Shown here in pieces: positions 54,982-63,931 of a DNA stretch of 64,000 bases; within the stretch, counting starts at the first letter, position 1, and each line of letters starts with the position of its first letter. Source of the stretch: a virus; IMG/VR virus record IMGVR_UViG_3300047471_000616, positions 1-64,000 of that record; one strand, given 5' to 3'. The translations under genes were made by a program, and so were the position numbers. Under the pieces are notes generated by a model. The model had not been told where the DNA came from and did not search any database. It saw only the letters and a list, made by a program, of their open reading frames with translations.

Positions 54982-55164
54982 TCAGTCTCCTTTTAAGCGT
55001 CGTTCGACGCTATAAGTGGTCCACCATTGTGGGTGTTCACGCAGATGTTCTGCTGCATTAGTGGCATCTTCCTGGGTAGCGTAAGTCCCGAGTACCTTTG
55101 CGTAAGGCCAAGGCACCCTTTGGTAGGACACCACTACCCAGATCGTATTGTCTGGATCAGTCAT
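54982..55164 (-). CDS. Small protein, unknown
   Basis: The 60-residue product starts MTDPDNTIWVVVSYQRVPWP and has a strand-helix-strand plan (TYATQEDATNAAEHLRE). It resembles the N-terminal plans of the 15356 and 20983 genes. It overlaps the peptidase-like gene upstream by 8 bases. Confidence 0.55.
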   Translation of the reverse strand: MTDPDNTIWVVVSYQRVPWPYAKVLGTYATQEDATNAAEHLREHPQWWTTYSVERRLKGD

Positions 55165-55669
55165 TTAGAAACTCCTGTATGTTCTCGTGTGTCAGAAATG
55201 GGTTTAGAAGTAGCAGAGTATCAGCTGGGGTAATACGGTTCTTCGCTACAACCAACGAGTAAGGAAAGAAATTTGCTTGCTCAAGACAGTATACAATCAA
55301 TTCACTGCAAAACCAAGAATCTGTCTGACGCCAATCCCGGTCATGGGGTTGGTCACTTAGGAAGTCCCACAAAGCACCATTGTCAAACGGCTTGCCAATT
55401 TGCTTGTGCGCCACTTCCATGAAAGAAGTATAAATACTATCTGATACCTTGAGGCTGGCTATTTTTGGCGTCCCCTTGTACGGCCACGGTGGATTTGGCC
55501 GTATTCTTACCCCTCCTGGGTCATTTGATTTGTGATCCTCGCCGCTAACACCCAAAAGCCCCGTATCCAAGAAAATATCAACGTGGGAAAATGGTGAATG
55601 GCACAGTCTGCGGATGATGCTGCTGGCAAAAGCAGTGCTCGTAGAGTACTGAATAAGGATCTCAGCCAT
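55157..55669 (-). CDS. Permuted papain-fold (YiiX/NlpC-like) hydrolase
   Basis: The 170-residue product has a candidate catalytic His29 in CHSPFSHVDIFL and a later Cys in WFCSELIVYCLEQ. In this order (His before Cys) it matches the permuted NlpC/P60 or YiiX type. These enzymes cleave amide or ester bonds in the cell envelope or lipids. It lies directly behind the holin gene in the lysis cassette. Confidence 0.7.
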   Translation of the reverse strand: MAEILIQYSTSTAFASSIIRRLCHSPFSHVDIFLDTGLLGVSGEDHKSNDPGGVRIRPNPPWPYKGTPKIASLKVSDSIYTSFMEVAHKQIGKPFDNGALWDFLSDQPHDRDWRQTDSWFCSELIVYCLEQANFFPYSLVVAKNRITPADTLLLLNPFLTHENIQEFLND

Positions 55670-56023
55670 TTACCTACTATTGGCATATGGCTTGTATGGC
55701 TTAGGCCCTTCGTCCAGCTTAGTGACGTTTGGCACGTCGTCACTGTGCACCAAACTGGCAACAGCCTTGTTATACACCATCAGTTCCCTAGGAACCTGGA
55801 TCTGAATTTGCGGGTCAACATTCGCTGCTGATCTAAGCTTCGCTGCGTCGGTATGAGCTAGGAATGACCACACCACAGCAACGAGCCCAATAGCCACTGT
55901 TGTTACATCTGCAACCACCCCGGCGTCGCTGAATGCTGAAAAGCCTTTTGCTACCAGCCACGTACAGGCCATCGGGATGATTATGCGGAGAATGCCAATT
56001 ACCTGCTCTTGGTTTGGGTTCAT
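55670..56023 (-). CDS. Holin
   Basis: The 117-residue product has two hydrophobic helices (GILRIIIPMACTWLVAKGF and VTTVAIGLVAVVWSFLAHT) separated by a short turn, and a soluble C-terminal tail. The pattern matches holins of alphaproteobacterial phages. It sits between the alpha/beta hydrolase and a cysteine hydrolase, close to the endolysin. It would open the inner membrane at lysis. Confidence 0.75.
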   Translation of the reverse strand: MNPNQEQVIGILRIIIPMACTWLVAKGFSAFSDAGVVADVTTVAIGLVAVVWSFLAHTDAAKLRSAANVDPQIQIQVPRELMVYNKAVASLVHSDDVPNVTKLDEGPKPYKPYANSR

Positions 56024-56538
56024 GTGGTGTGCTCCATGATCCGCTTCATCTCGGCGAGGAACATATTTTGATCGTTCACGTCATAGTCGCCGGGGTGGGG
56101 AATGTGGTGTGGGGTTTTGTGGTAGCTGAGCGGGTTCATGGTCCCCAACGGCCATTTGTAAGCACCCAAGCCGGGAAACGGGAACGGGTTGTAGCTGTAG
56201 ATCAGGTGGGCAAATTTTATGTTCTTGTTTAGTGGGTAGCCCTTCGCACCGTAGATGCTTGCTTGGAAACCAAATGCCCCATCAATGGCCCGGTCGCCAA
56301 CATACTGACAGACAACTGCAACGTCACAACACCCCAAACTAGTACCACATACGAAAACACGACCAGCAGGAGGGAGCTTCTTGATAAGTACAGCAATGTT
56401 TGCGGCGTCGTAATCCTCGTAAGGGGAATCGTGCATGTTAATGCCGAGTTGTGCCATGCGCTGAGACATGACTCCTGCAGCTGGGTCGCTTCCCCATCTC
56501 CCCCACATGCCGCGCATATAGTAACCGTGCCAGTTCAT
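56020..56538 (-). CDS. Alpha/beta-hydrolase-like protein of the lysis cassette
   Basis: The 172-residue product has a nucleophile elbow GTSLG at 65-69 after a strand RVFVCG, as in alpha/beta hydrolases, but the protein is short. The aromatic- and proline-rich second half contains several His residues (HHIPHPGDYD) that might complete the triad. Being coupled to both the endolysin and holin genes, it may be an esterase aimed at the envelope, by analogy with mycobacteriophage LysB (inference). Confidence 0.55.
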   Translation of the reverse strand: MNWHGYYMRGMWGRWGSDPAAGVMSQRMAQLGINMHDSPYEDYDAANIAVLIKKLPPAGRVFVCGTSLGCCDVAVVCQYVGDRAIDGAFGFQASIYGAKGYPLNKNIKFAHLIYSYNPFPFPGLGAYKWPLGTMNPLSYHKTPHHIPHPGDYDVNDQNMFLAEMKRIMEHTT

Positions 56539-57155
56539 GGCTCAACCTCACTCCAGCCTTTGGCAAAGGCCAGGGGGATCAAAGGCTCTTTGCGCTCATG
56601 TCTACCCAGCTTGGCCACACTCGGCGGGGTCAGCAGGGTAATTGAATACTTCCTCAAATCCTGCACCCTGGCGGTCCAGCCCCTGCCAAACGTACCCCAA
56701 GTGCCCAAACCACGTAGGAAGGTCAATCGTGCATTGCACAATTGGTTGACGAATTGGGTCGGGTCCATACTGTTGATGGCTTTAAGGGACGTTGGGCCAA
56801 GTACACCATCAACTATGACATCTGCTATCTTTTGGGCGTATTTTACTGATCGTGACGGGCCTGAATTGACGCCAAAGTCAAATACCACGCAGTCACAGCC
56901 AGCATTCAGGGCGTCGAATTGGCAGGCAGTAGCGTACTTCTTCTTGTATATTTCGTCAGCCGTGGCCAGTGTCATGGCTTTAACTCTAGGTGCCCAGGCA
57001 GACATTGAACTCATTTTCTCACCAAGAAACTCGGCAAGATCGTAGCAAGTAATTCCGAAACGAGTTGGCCCTCCAGGATCGTTACGGATCCATCCGTAGT
57101 CTCCCTCGTAACGCATAATCATTCGTTGAACGAATGGCTGATAGTCTTGTTGCAC
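56535..57155 (-). CDS. Endolysin, glycoside hydrolase family 108
   Basis: From GTG at 57155, closely preceded by GGAGGT, the product is 206 residues. RMIMRYEGDYGWIRNDPGGP followed by TRFGIT is the GH108 signature, with the catalytic Glu in the EG pair. A C-terminal peptidoglycan-binding-like domain follows (ADVIVDGVLGPTSLKAINSM). No signal peptide is seen, so export would depend on the holin. An upstream extension to 57281 reads into the neighbouring gene and is rejected. Confidence 0.85.
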   Translation of the reverse strand: MQQDYQPFVQRMIMRYEGDYGWIRNDPGGPTRFGITCYDLAEFLGEKMSSMSAWAPRVKAMTLATADEIYKKKYATACQFDALNAGCDCVVFDFGVNSGPSRSVKYAQKIADVIVDGVLGPTSLKAINSMDPTQFVNQLCNARLTFLRGLGTWGTFGRGWTARVQDLRKYSITLLTPPSVAKLGRHERKEPLIPLAFAKGWSEVEP

Positions 57156-57156
57156 A

Positions 57157-57624
57157 CTAACCTCCAGCTCCGGGCATGAAACAACGGATAAAGACAGAGA
57201 TGACTTCTTCACCCTGATTGCGTGTCGGGGCAGCCCAAACCAACGCAGTGCCGGAAAGGTTCGGCCCTTGCACCACGGCACCGTCGTCTACGTTCCACCA
57301 TTTATTGTACAAGAACACCCGGTAGTGACATTTGCCATCAGTGCAGGTTGAGTCCCAATCCACGTCTGGGATGTGGTGCGCTTCTTCTCCGTCACAACAG
57401 GGACCCTTCGTGCTATACTGTTGCCTGAACCAACGGTCCAGGTCGGGCTGCTTGTGGTCATGAGCAGATGCAAACGCCACCATGCCAAGCAGGGCAAGCA
57501 CAACCAAAAACCCCAGGATCACATACCACCACCACTCACTATTGTCAGGTGGCCGTATGTTCCAGTGATCGTCTAGGTCATCAAGAGGTGCTTCTGGGTT
57601 TGTCATACCGTAGTTGCGTGACAT
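57157..57624 (-). CDS. Membrane-anchored protein with external cysteine domain
   Basis: From ATG 57624 the product is 155 residues. A short acidic head (MTNPEAPLDDLDDHWN) is followed by one transmembrane helix (YVILGFLVVLALLGMVAFAS) and an outside domain with four cysteines near CCDGEEAH and STCTDGKCH, ending before a final Cys. It could be an inner-membrane spanin-like or adaptor protein. It ends two bases before the endolysin start. Confidence 0.6.
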   Translation of the reverse strand: MSRNYGMTNPEAPLDDLDDHWNIRPPDNSEWWWYVILGFLVVLALLGMVAFASAHDHKQPDLDRWFRQQYSTKGPCCDGEEAHHIPDVDWDSTCTDGKCHYRVFLYNKWWNVDDGAVVQGPNLSGTALVWAAPTRNQGEEVISVFIRCFMPGAGG

Positions 57625-57628
57625 TTGA

Positions 57629-58012
57629 TCACCAGGTCGTTGTGGCAGCTGCCATGTAATAAGTGGTCGTACCAACTACCAATGGAACAATCCTGGTGGC
57701 ACTGAAATTGGACGCCGTAAGTGCCACAGTTACGCCGCTAGTCACTGCGACAACAACGCTGGTTACAGATACGACGATGCCGGTTGGGGCCACCGGTATT
57801 GAAGAAGCAAAATTCCCGCACCAATAATCCGGCTGCACCAGGGGCCAGGGATAGTTAACCGTCTGCGTACTGGCAGCGACCCCAGGTGATGCTGACCGGT
57901 ATGGTTGCTCTGGTGCTGGCGCATTGAAGGAACAGCCCAAGGCACCAACAGCTACCCCAGCACTGACAGGAACCGACCTCCCATAGACACAATTGGAACA
58001 CTGATCAACCAT
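57629..58012 (-). CDS. Small protein with CxxC and WCG metal-type motif
   Basis: The 127-residue product has QCSNCVYG at the N-terminus, a further Cys (GCSFNAPAP) and WPLVQPDYWCGNF, the four-cysteine pattern of a common bacterial/phage family thought to bind metal or a cluster. The second half is a Val/Thr-rich beta region. It follows the tail fibre gene. Confidence 0.65.
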   Translation of the reverse strand: MVDQCSNCVYGRSVPVSAGVAVGALGCSFNAPAPEQPYRSASPGVAASTQTVNYPWPLVQPDYWCGNFASSIPVAPTGIVVSVTSVVVAVTSGVTVALTASNFSATRIVPLVVGTTTYYMAAATTTW

Positions 58013-58013
58013 A

Positions 58014-59108
58014 CTAAGTCCCCATCATAATAACCCAGTTGGTCCCATCCGACTGCAGAGCCGCCCAATTCCCTGCCGTACCTGCCAAGATGGCAGTGCC
58101 CGCACCGCCACCAGCCTTCGGCACCACATTGCTGGCATTGCTAACGACGGTTTGTGCCTGGATTGTCTTAACATATAGCCATTGCCCTGGGTAGGAAGCA
58201 GCAGCCAACAATGTGATGGTGACCGTCCCAGCCCGGTTGGCGATCAGCGAACTGTCGGTGGCGCTCTGTGTCTCGCTGGCATTGGTCAGCGTCCTTGGTG
58301 CCTGAGAAGCTATCGCCCCCCGGACCGTGAGCGTTGAAGTAGGTGCGGTGTTGCTGCCAATGGCAAACGTCTGGTCGACCACACCATAGGTAAAGAACTC
58401 AAATGACTGATCGCGGTAGAGCGCAAGTGAGTTGGCAACATCGTTTTCACTGAAAGTACCAACCGGCTGCGTCTTGAATACCAACCGGCCTGGAAGTGAT
58501 GTTGCACTTGGCACACCATCAACGAAGCTCTCGATCATGGTGCCAACGCCCCAGGTACCGTTCCCCATGTCGCCGCCAGCACGAATCGAATTCAGTGGAT
58601 CACTGTTGTGGACTATCGCGGTACCGCTGGGTGACGTAGCCCGCGACTTGCCCATGCGCAGGTCGGGCGCGACAATATCATTGGACCACTGGGCCATGCC
58701 TAGGCTGAAGTTGACGAACAGATTTGGCACTTGGCCAGTGATAAAAGTGGTACCAGATGGAATCCCTTTGAGATTAGTGCACTGGTTTGTATCTATTTGC
58801 AAAGCGGTGACTTGAGATCCGGTCTTGAGGGCAATAGAATCGGTAGTACCAGCAATACTGGTACTCTCAAGCGTAAGTGTAGAACTGGCAAGCGAACCGC
58901 CTGCGACCAATGGAGTAGTAATTTTTGGGGTTACAACATTGGTAGGGGTAGTCGGTGCGGTTCCTATGACTTGGCCGACCGACGTGAGTGCAGTAGAAAT
59001 GTCCGTAAAAATGGCGTTCCAGACCAGGGACTGAATAAGGTCCCCCGGTGCCGCAGTTTCGGCACCGGCAGCTGGTGTGTAAACACCGGTTGTCGCATTG
59101 TAAGGCAT
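58014..59108 (-). CDS. Tail fibre protein
   Basis: The 364-residue product is rich in Thr, Ser, Gly and Ala with short beta repeats. Its opening MPYNATTGVYTPAAGAETAA resembles the start of the next upstream gene (MPRNGSGVYTLP), so the two may share an attachment motif. The end (AGTAGNWAALQSDGTNWVIM) is a typical fibre tip segment. It would take part in receptor binding. Confidence 0.7.
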   Translation of the reverse strand: MPYNATTGVYTPAAGAETAAPGDLIQSLVWNAIFTDISTALTSVGQVIGTAPTTPTNVVTPKITTPLVAGGSLASSTLTLESTSIAGTTDSIALKTGSQVTALQIDTNQCTNLKGIPSGTTFITGQVPNLFVNFSLGMAQWSNDIVAPDLRMGKSRATSPSGTAIVHNSDPLNSIRAGGDMGNGTWGVGTMIESFVDGVPSATSLPGRLVFKTQPVGTFSENDVANSLALYRDQSFEFFTYGVVDQTFAIGSNTAPTSTLTVRGAIASQAPRTLTNASETQSATDSSLIANRAGTVTITLLAAASYPGQWLYVKTIQAQTVVSNASNVVPKAGGGAGTAILAGTAGNWAALQSDGTNWVIMMGT

Positions 59109-59109
59109 C

Positions 59110-59997
59110 TTAAACCCCTGCGAAGATTATCTTATTGAAGATGATGGCGTTGGAGAGCGTGGGCAGAGCAGTGCCAGAACCACCTGTTGGCGTGGTCCCA
59201 GTCATTGCAGGTAGAGTATTATTTTGAAGTGTGACGGTGTTAACTGGACTTGGGGCAGCTGCCCCAGCACCCAAAACGAAACTTGCCGAGCTGGTGCCAC
59301 CAATGGTGGCTCCTGCACCTCCCGCAGCATGAGTATGGGACCCCTGTCCTGATCCTATTGATGTAGACAAAGTTACAGCAGGAAAATGGGCTTGCAGTAT
59401 TGTCTTGTTCTGCTGGCCGCCAGTACCACCCAGGACCGTACCGTCGAAGTTGCCCCCAGCTACCGTAATGAGACCGGCAGCAACACCACCCATATCATCC
59501 TTGCCAAAATCGGCCTTGCCACGGCAATCGGGCAGACTGAAATTGGGTCCAGAACCACCGTAAGTGTAAGCTATTGCAGTGAATAGAGCAGGATAGGTAG
59601 CAGTCGCCAACGACTGGCCAAAACACAGCAGCCAGCCAGAGGGGGCAGAAGTACCGGCAAAACTCGCTACAACCCCGATTGGAACACCATTGACAATGCC
59701 ATTGGATGTAATTTGTCCAACGGCAACCCCACCCACGGCAATGCCAATGATATCTGCCCCAGCACTATAGAAGCCGGTATTGGTGTCAGAACCAAAGGTG
59801 TAGCTGGGCGCGGCAGCAGTCCCGGATGCGGCCTTTACCGGCCCAGTCATAGTAGTCTGGCCGTCAGCTGCCAACGAATTGGTCATCTGCGCGGCAATGT
59901 CGCTGAAGTCCGAGTTGACTGCAGACGATGATATGGTGGTGTTGGGCGTAAACGCTGCCTGTGGAAGCGTGTACACTCCACTGCCATTCCTGGGCAT
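59110..59997 (-). CDS. Tail collar domain protein
   Basis: The 295-residue product starts MPRNGSGVYTLPQAAFTPNT. It contains the phage tail-collar domain: GVVASFAGTSAPSGWLLCFG, then YGGSGPNFSLPDCRGKADFG and a glycine-rich end with GSHTHAAGGAG. Such proteins form or cap receptor-binding tips. It pairs with the fibre gene that follows by one base. Confidence 0.85.
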   Translation of the reverse strand: MPRNGSGVYTLPQAAFTPNTTISSSAVNSDFSDIAAQMTNSLAADGQTTMTGPVKAASGTAAAPSYTFGSDTNTGFYSAGADIIGIAVGGVAVGQITSNGIVNGVPIGVVASFAGTSAPSGWLLCFGQSLATATYPALFTAIAYTYGGSGPNFSLPDCRGKADFGKDDMGGVAAGLITVAGGNFDGTVLGGTGGQQNKTILQAHFPAVTLSTSIGSGQGSHTHAAGGAGATIGGTSSASFVLGAGAAAPSPVNTVTLQNNTLPAMTGTTPTGGSGTALPTLSNAIIFNKIIFAGV

Positions 59998-60025
59998 CGT
60001 TTATCTTTCCTTAGAGGAGGTAAAA

Positions 60026-60211
60026 ATGTGGTATGTGCTACAGATAATTGTGTTCTTTACCGTTGTTATTTACTACCTTGCCAATGACATGCTGGATGGC
60101 ATTCCACTTGGGCACCTGGCGCTTTTTGCCGTGATAATTACTTTCTTAGTGACCGTAATCCTGTCCAAATTCCTGGATCTACTCCGTTGGCTCATTAGTT
60201 GGTGCGGGTAA
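60026..60211 (+). CDS. Small two-helix membrane protein, opposite to its neighbours
   Basis: The 61-residue frame lies on the plus strand inside the minus-strand late block and starts 8 bases after a near-perfect AGAGGAGG. It has two hydrophobic helices (LQIIVFFTVVIYYL and LALFAVIITFLVTVILSKF) and a short loop. It overlaps the end of the convergent minus gene by 33 bases and shares its MWYV start with the 29-residue frame at 9959. Its strand suggests a separate time of expression. The function is unknown. Confidence 0.5.
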   Translation: MWYVLQIIVFFTVVIYYLANDMLDGIPLGHLALFAVIITFLVTVILSKFLDLLRWLISWCG

Positions 60212-61621
60212 CCGTTTCGCACCTTCTAAGCCAGCAACCCATGATGCCGTTTCAGGGTCCATCTCAAGCCCTGGTGTTAATCTAGGGGTAGTGTTTTCTA
60301 GCCAAGGGCTTAATGCTCTGACTATGGGCCTTTGTGCGCCCCTTATTGCGCCAGTCGTAGCGCCCCCCAGGCCAGTAGCCCCGGCTAATTCCAGCGCAAT
60401 CGCCGATTCTGGGCCAAACCAGCCCAGATGATGCCCTGCATACGCCCCGGCAAGTTGGGCAAGCCCCGCAGCACCAGGGATCAACCATCCCCCACCTGTC
60501 ATAGCTGGCACATCCCTTGTTACTGGGATTGCATCCCTGGCAAACCCCTTGAGAGGGGTAGTCATGGTTGGACTGTAGCCCCTTAGAACATCCTCTGGGA
60601 CAATATGCTGTGCGCCGGTCGTAGCTGCGTGGCCTGTCGCTGCCTGCAAAGCATTTGCATCAGCTTCGGCTTGGTGCTGTGCCTGTGACGGGAATCTTGG
60701 TGCTAGATTCATCCTTTGAAGAGCAAGTCTGTTGGCAAGCTGGGCTGCTGCATCCTGAGGATGCACCCCCGGTGGGACGGTCAAGCCACCCTGCCTAAAC
60801 ATAGCTTCCTGAAGTGCTTCTGCCTGACGCGCAGGGGGGCCACCGGTAATGGACCTGAGCCAGGGGCTTTGTGTAGCCTGCTCAACCCCTACCGGGACCC
60901 CGGCAGCACGGACATTAGCTACTTGCTGTTCGTGTAATGGGCTTACTGAACTTGGTGCTATTGCTTTTCTAGCCATATTGGGCAACCCCCACCCAAAAGC
61001 ACCCCCCAACATTTCCGCTACCTGAGGCCCCCAACTCTGCATATAACTGGGCAGCAAACTCTCACCAGCGTGTCTGCCTGCTACCGATCCACCTGCAGCA
61101 GTCAAGGCCCTGACCATGTTGGGGATCAAGGAACCAGCCCCGGTAACTGTTGCTGCTGCGGCCGATGGAATTATGTTTTCAGCAGCCTGCGCTACTTCCC
61201 CACCAACGGAAGTGGGCTGGTAACCCAAATCAGCCCCTGGGAATTTTTCCTGGAGCTTTTCCATCCTAGCAGGAGACGTATAAGGCCGGTTTTGCTCCTG
61301 CATGAATTTTGCAGCACCAGCCAAATTCTCTGAACCGGTAGCCTCACCTAGTTTCTGTACACCTTTCAGTGCCAGATCACCAAGGTTCCCAAATGTTGAA
61401 CGTAGACCAGTAGCCGACTGGGCCGCCCACGGAATTAGCCCATGGCTGATGTCCTCAGCCGTGCTCTTCGGGGCTGGGGTGACCCCCTGCTGTTCATCAT
61501 ATACACGACGCTCTTCAGGCGTCATGTGCGCCAATAATTCAGGCGGGTACAGCTGTTCATTATAAGCACGACGCTCTTCTGGCGTCATGTACTTCAGCAA
61601 TTCGGGGTCGTATTTATCCAT
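60179..61621 (-). CDS. Internal virion or ejection-type protein
   Basis: The 480-residue product starts with two copies of an ELLxxMTPEERRxYxEQ repeat. The rest is Ala/Gly-rich with stretches of low complexity and amphipathic helices (SAAAATVTGAGSLIPNMVRA and LIPGAAGLAQLAGAYAGHHL). Proteins of this make-up next to a lysozyme-like virion protein are often ejected with the DNA. No enzyme motif is seen. Confidence 0.6.
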   Translation of the reverse strand: MDKYDPELLKYMTPEERRAYNEQLYPPELLAHMTPEERRVYDEQQGVTPAPKSTAEDISHGLIPWAAQSATGLRSTFGNLGDLALKGVQKLGEATGSENLAGAAKFMQEQNRPYTSPARMEKLQEKFPGADLGYQPTSVGGEVAQAAENIIPSAAAATVTGAGSLIPNMVRALTAAGGSVAGRHAGESLLPSYMQSWGPQVAEMLGGAFGWGLPNMARKAIAPSSVSPLHEQQVANVRAAGVPVGVEQATQSPWLRSITGGPPARQAEALQEAMFRQGGLTVPPGVHPQDAAAQLANRLALQRMNLAPRFPSQAQHQAEADANALQAATGHAATTGAQHIVPEDVLRGYSPTMTTPLKGFARDAIPVTRDVPAMTGGGWLIPGAAGLAQLAGAYAGHHLGWFGPESAIALELAGATGLGGATTGAIRGAQRPIVRALSPWLENTTPRLTPGLEMDPETASWVAGLEGAKRLPAPTNEPTE

Positions 61622-61635
61622 GAACGTCGTGCCGA

Positions 61636-63921
61636 TTATGGTGTGGGTGTCAATGCAGGCATCTTCTTTTCACTTTCAGTCTTGCGGCGCATCAACTCCT
61701 CAGGAGGTGGGAGGGCAACAGCTGGCTTGCCAGCTGTTCCTTTAGGTTTTGCAGCTGCCTCTTTTTCCAGCTCGATGTCTTTCTCAAACTTCTTAGCCGT
61801 TGCTTCGTCCATCAACGGCTTTTCCTTGTAAAGCTTCACTATCTTAGCCCTAATATTAGGGTCAACGGCACCAGTGATCGGATCCCTGTTCCTGTCAATC
61901 TCTTCGCCTGCTTCAATCAATCGATTATTCACAGCTTTCGCCATGGTTATCAACGCCTTGTTGGCAGCGACCGTGTTATTTCTGTTGGCGGATGCTGCGT
62001 TAATCATTTGGATTTCAGCTACACGGATCTGACCCAAACCACCCAACTTGGTCTTCAGTGCACTCAAATTAATATCACTGATCAGTTTATCGGCAGTATC
62101 AGCCTTTGACGCAGCGGCGTTTGCGTCTTTATTACCTGTAAGCCAAGCATAGCCTTTGGCCAATGCAGTCCGGGGTCCGGCGGCAAAACCACTGATAATG
62201 TCTGGTGCGTTGAAAATACGTTCCAGTTCGTCCAACGGCTGCAGCTGTTCGGCAGCGGACTTTGCATTTCCCTGAACTTCATCACCGTACTTGGCAGCAG
62301 CTTCTGCGGCCTTAGAAGCACCTTCTATTCTCCCTTTTACTTGGGCACCAAGTTCGCCCATATGATGTATAGCTTCGTCAGCTTGACGGGGGATCAGCGA
62401 ACTGCCGCCACCAGTTGGAGGCGGGCCAGCAAGTTTTGTACCTTCTGGTGTCCCCGCCGTACCTTCGGGGGGTGGTGTGCCCAACATACCGGGCGACGGT
62501 GCATCAGCTGCCGTGCCTGTCTCAAGCGCCGCTGTCTTTACCCCACCGGCTGTTGGGGCGGCTTCGCTACTCTTACCGGGGGCGGGCGCAGCAACCGGAG
62601 GTGTGGCACTGGGAATTGCTGGGGTAGGAGGTGTAGGCGAGGTTGATGCAGTCGCGCTACCAGGCGTGCCAGGTGTCCCACCAACAGTGGAAGGTACCGG
62701 TTCGCCCTCACCTCTTTTATCCGTCGGCTCAACAGGCCCCAGGATACGGTAGGTGCCATCAGCGTTGTACATCGCCTTGACCGGTATCTTGATGCCTTCA
62801 GGCCCGGCGTATTCCATTTGAAAGACGTCACCCTGGAAGACCTGGTGACCATTGGCAGTTTGGGTGATTGTCCCAAACGGCGTCTTGAATTGGACCGGTT
62901 GGCCCTGACTGTAAAAGGATTGATCAAGGTATTGCCTCAAACTCGGATCCATGTACGGATTGGCACCCCCCATGAATTGATGCGGGGTAACGTGCTGACG
63001 CTGGGTAAAGAGCCCAGGATCCATCCTGACACTCTCAGCAGTAGCAGGGCCTGGGACTGTAGCTGGGGCACCCAAACTGGGGGATGCTGGCGCTGCCGGG
63101 TGCAGACCCCCACCACCACCTGCCAAAGCCGTAGACATAGCCGCTGGTGCGTCAGCGGGACCGGGGGCTGCCGCAGTAGGCTCTTCAGCGTAAGCCGACG
63201 CTGAGCCGTCCCCAGGGCCTGTAGCTGGCAACCCAGGAGCATTGGAGGCCAGTTTCATGAAATTCTGGCCGTACTGCCCAACTGACGTCCCCAACTGATC
63301 CTTGCGCTCAGGATGATTGACCCCACCAGGACCGCCAAGCCAAGCCCGTGCAGCCCCTTCTGGGCCGTACTTCTGTTCATACTGGGCAAATTTACCTTTG
63401 CGGACTATTTCCTGTGCTTCTGGGCTGTTCAGGAACTCCCCTGGGGTCATACGGTGACCAAGAAACTCCTGAGTCCACACAGGGATGTTGGACCCCATTA
63501 CCTGATACTTGCCGTAGGCACGGTCACCAGCCATCGATCCCTTTTTGATGATCGGACCAAGCGCAGTGTACTTGCCGCCGCTCTCAAGTGAAGAAAGTGC
63601 TTTACCTTCCGGGTCAGTTGCATCACTAACAGGTACTAGTCCTCCTCCCCCTGAACTGGGGCCGCCAGGGTAACCACTCTCAAGGCCGGTGGCTCGGGCC
63701 TTGAGCATGGATGCTTTCTCACCGGCAGCAGCTTGATCCAACCCCATCCTGCCCATAAGGGCCTGGGTCATTTGTGTCCCTATGGCAAACGGGGAAACAG
63801 CCTCATGCTCCTTGCCAACAGGCGTGGTCATGCTCTGCTTCAGCAATGCTTCTGCCATTGCACGTTGGGCCAGTACTTGCCCAGGCGTGACAAAGTCCGA
63901 CATTGAATAGTCATCGGCCAT
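61636..63921 (-). CDS. Large virion protein with lytic-transglycosylase-like domain
   Basis: The 761-residue product has a helical head. A peptidoglycan-hydrolase domain follows near 110-225 (SLESGGKYTALGPIIKKG, then AYGKYQVMGSNIPVWTQEFL and ARAWLGGPGG), in which the Glu of ESGG is the likely catalyst. A long Pro/Gly/Ala/Thr-rich linker comes next, and then a charged helical end. This plan fits a tail- or internal-virion enzyme that digests a local hole in the wall during DNA entry. Confidence 0.75.
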   Translation of the reverse strand: MADDYSMSDFVTPGQVLAQRAMAEALLKQSMTTPVGKEHEAVSPFAIGTQMTQALMGRMGLDQAAAGEKASMLKARATGLESGYPGGPSSGGGGLVPVSDATDPEGKALSSLESGGKYTALGPIIKKGSMAGDRAYGKYQVMGSNIPVWTQEFLGHRMTPGEFLNSPEAQEIVRKGKFAQYEQKYGPEGAARAWLGGPGGVNHPERKDQLGTSVGQYGQNFMKLASNAPGLPATGPGDGSASAYAEEPTAAAPGPADAPAAMSTALAGGGGGLHPAAPASPSLGAPATVPGPATAESVRMDPGLFTQRQHVTPHQFMGGANPYMDPSLRQYLDQSFYSQGQPVQFKTPFGTITQTANGHQVFQGDVFQMEYAGPEGIKIPVKAMYNADGTYRILGPVEPTDKRGEGEPVPSTVGGTPGTPGSATASTSPTPPTPAIPSATPPVAAPAPGKSSEAAPTAGGVKTAALETGTAADAPSPGMLGTPPPEGTAGTPEGTKLAGPPPTGGGSSLIPRQADEAIHHMGELGAQVKGRIEGASKAAEAAAKYGDEVQGNAKSAAEQLQPLDELERIFNAPDIISGFAAGPRTALAKGYAWLTGNKDANAAASKADTADKLISDINLSALKTKLGGLGQIRVAEIQMINAASANRNNTVAANKALITMAKAVNNRLIEAGEEIDRNRDPITGAVDPNIRAKIVKLYKEKPLMDEATAKKFEKDIELEKEAAAKPKGTAGKPAVALPPPEELMRRKTESEKKMPALTPTP

Positions 63922-63931
63922 CGAAGTAGCC

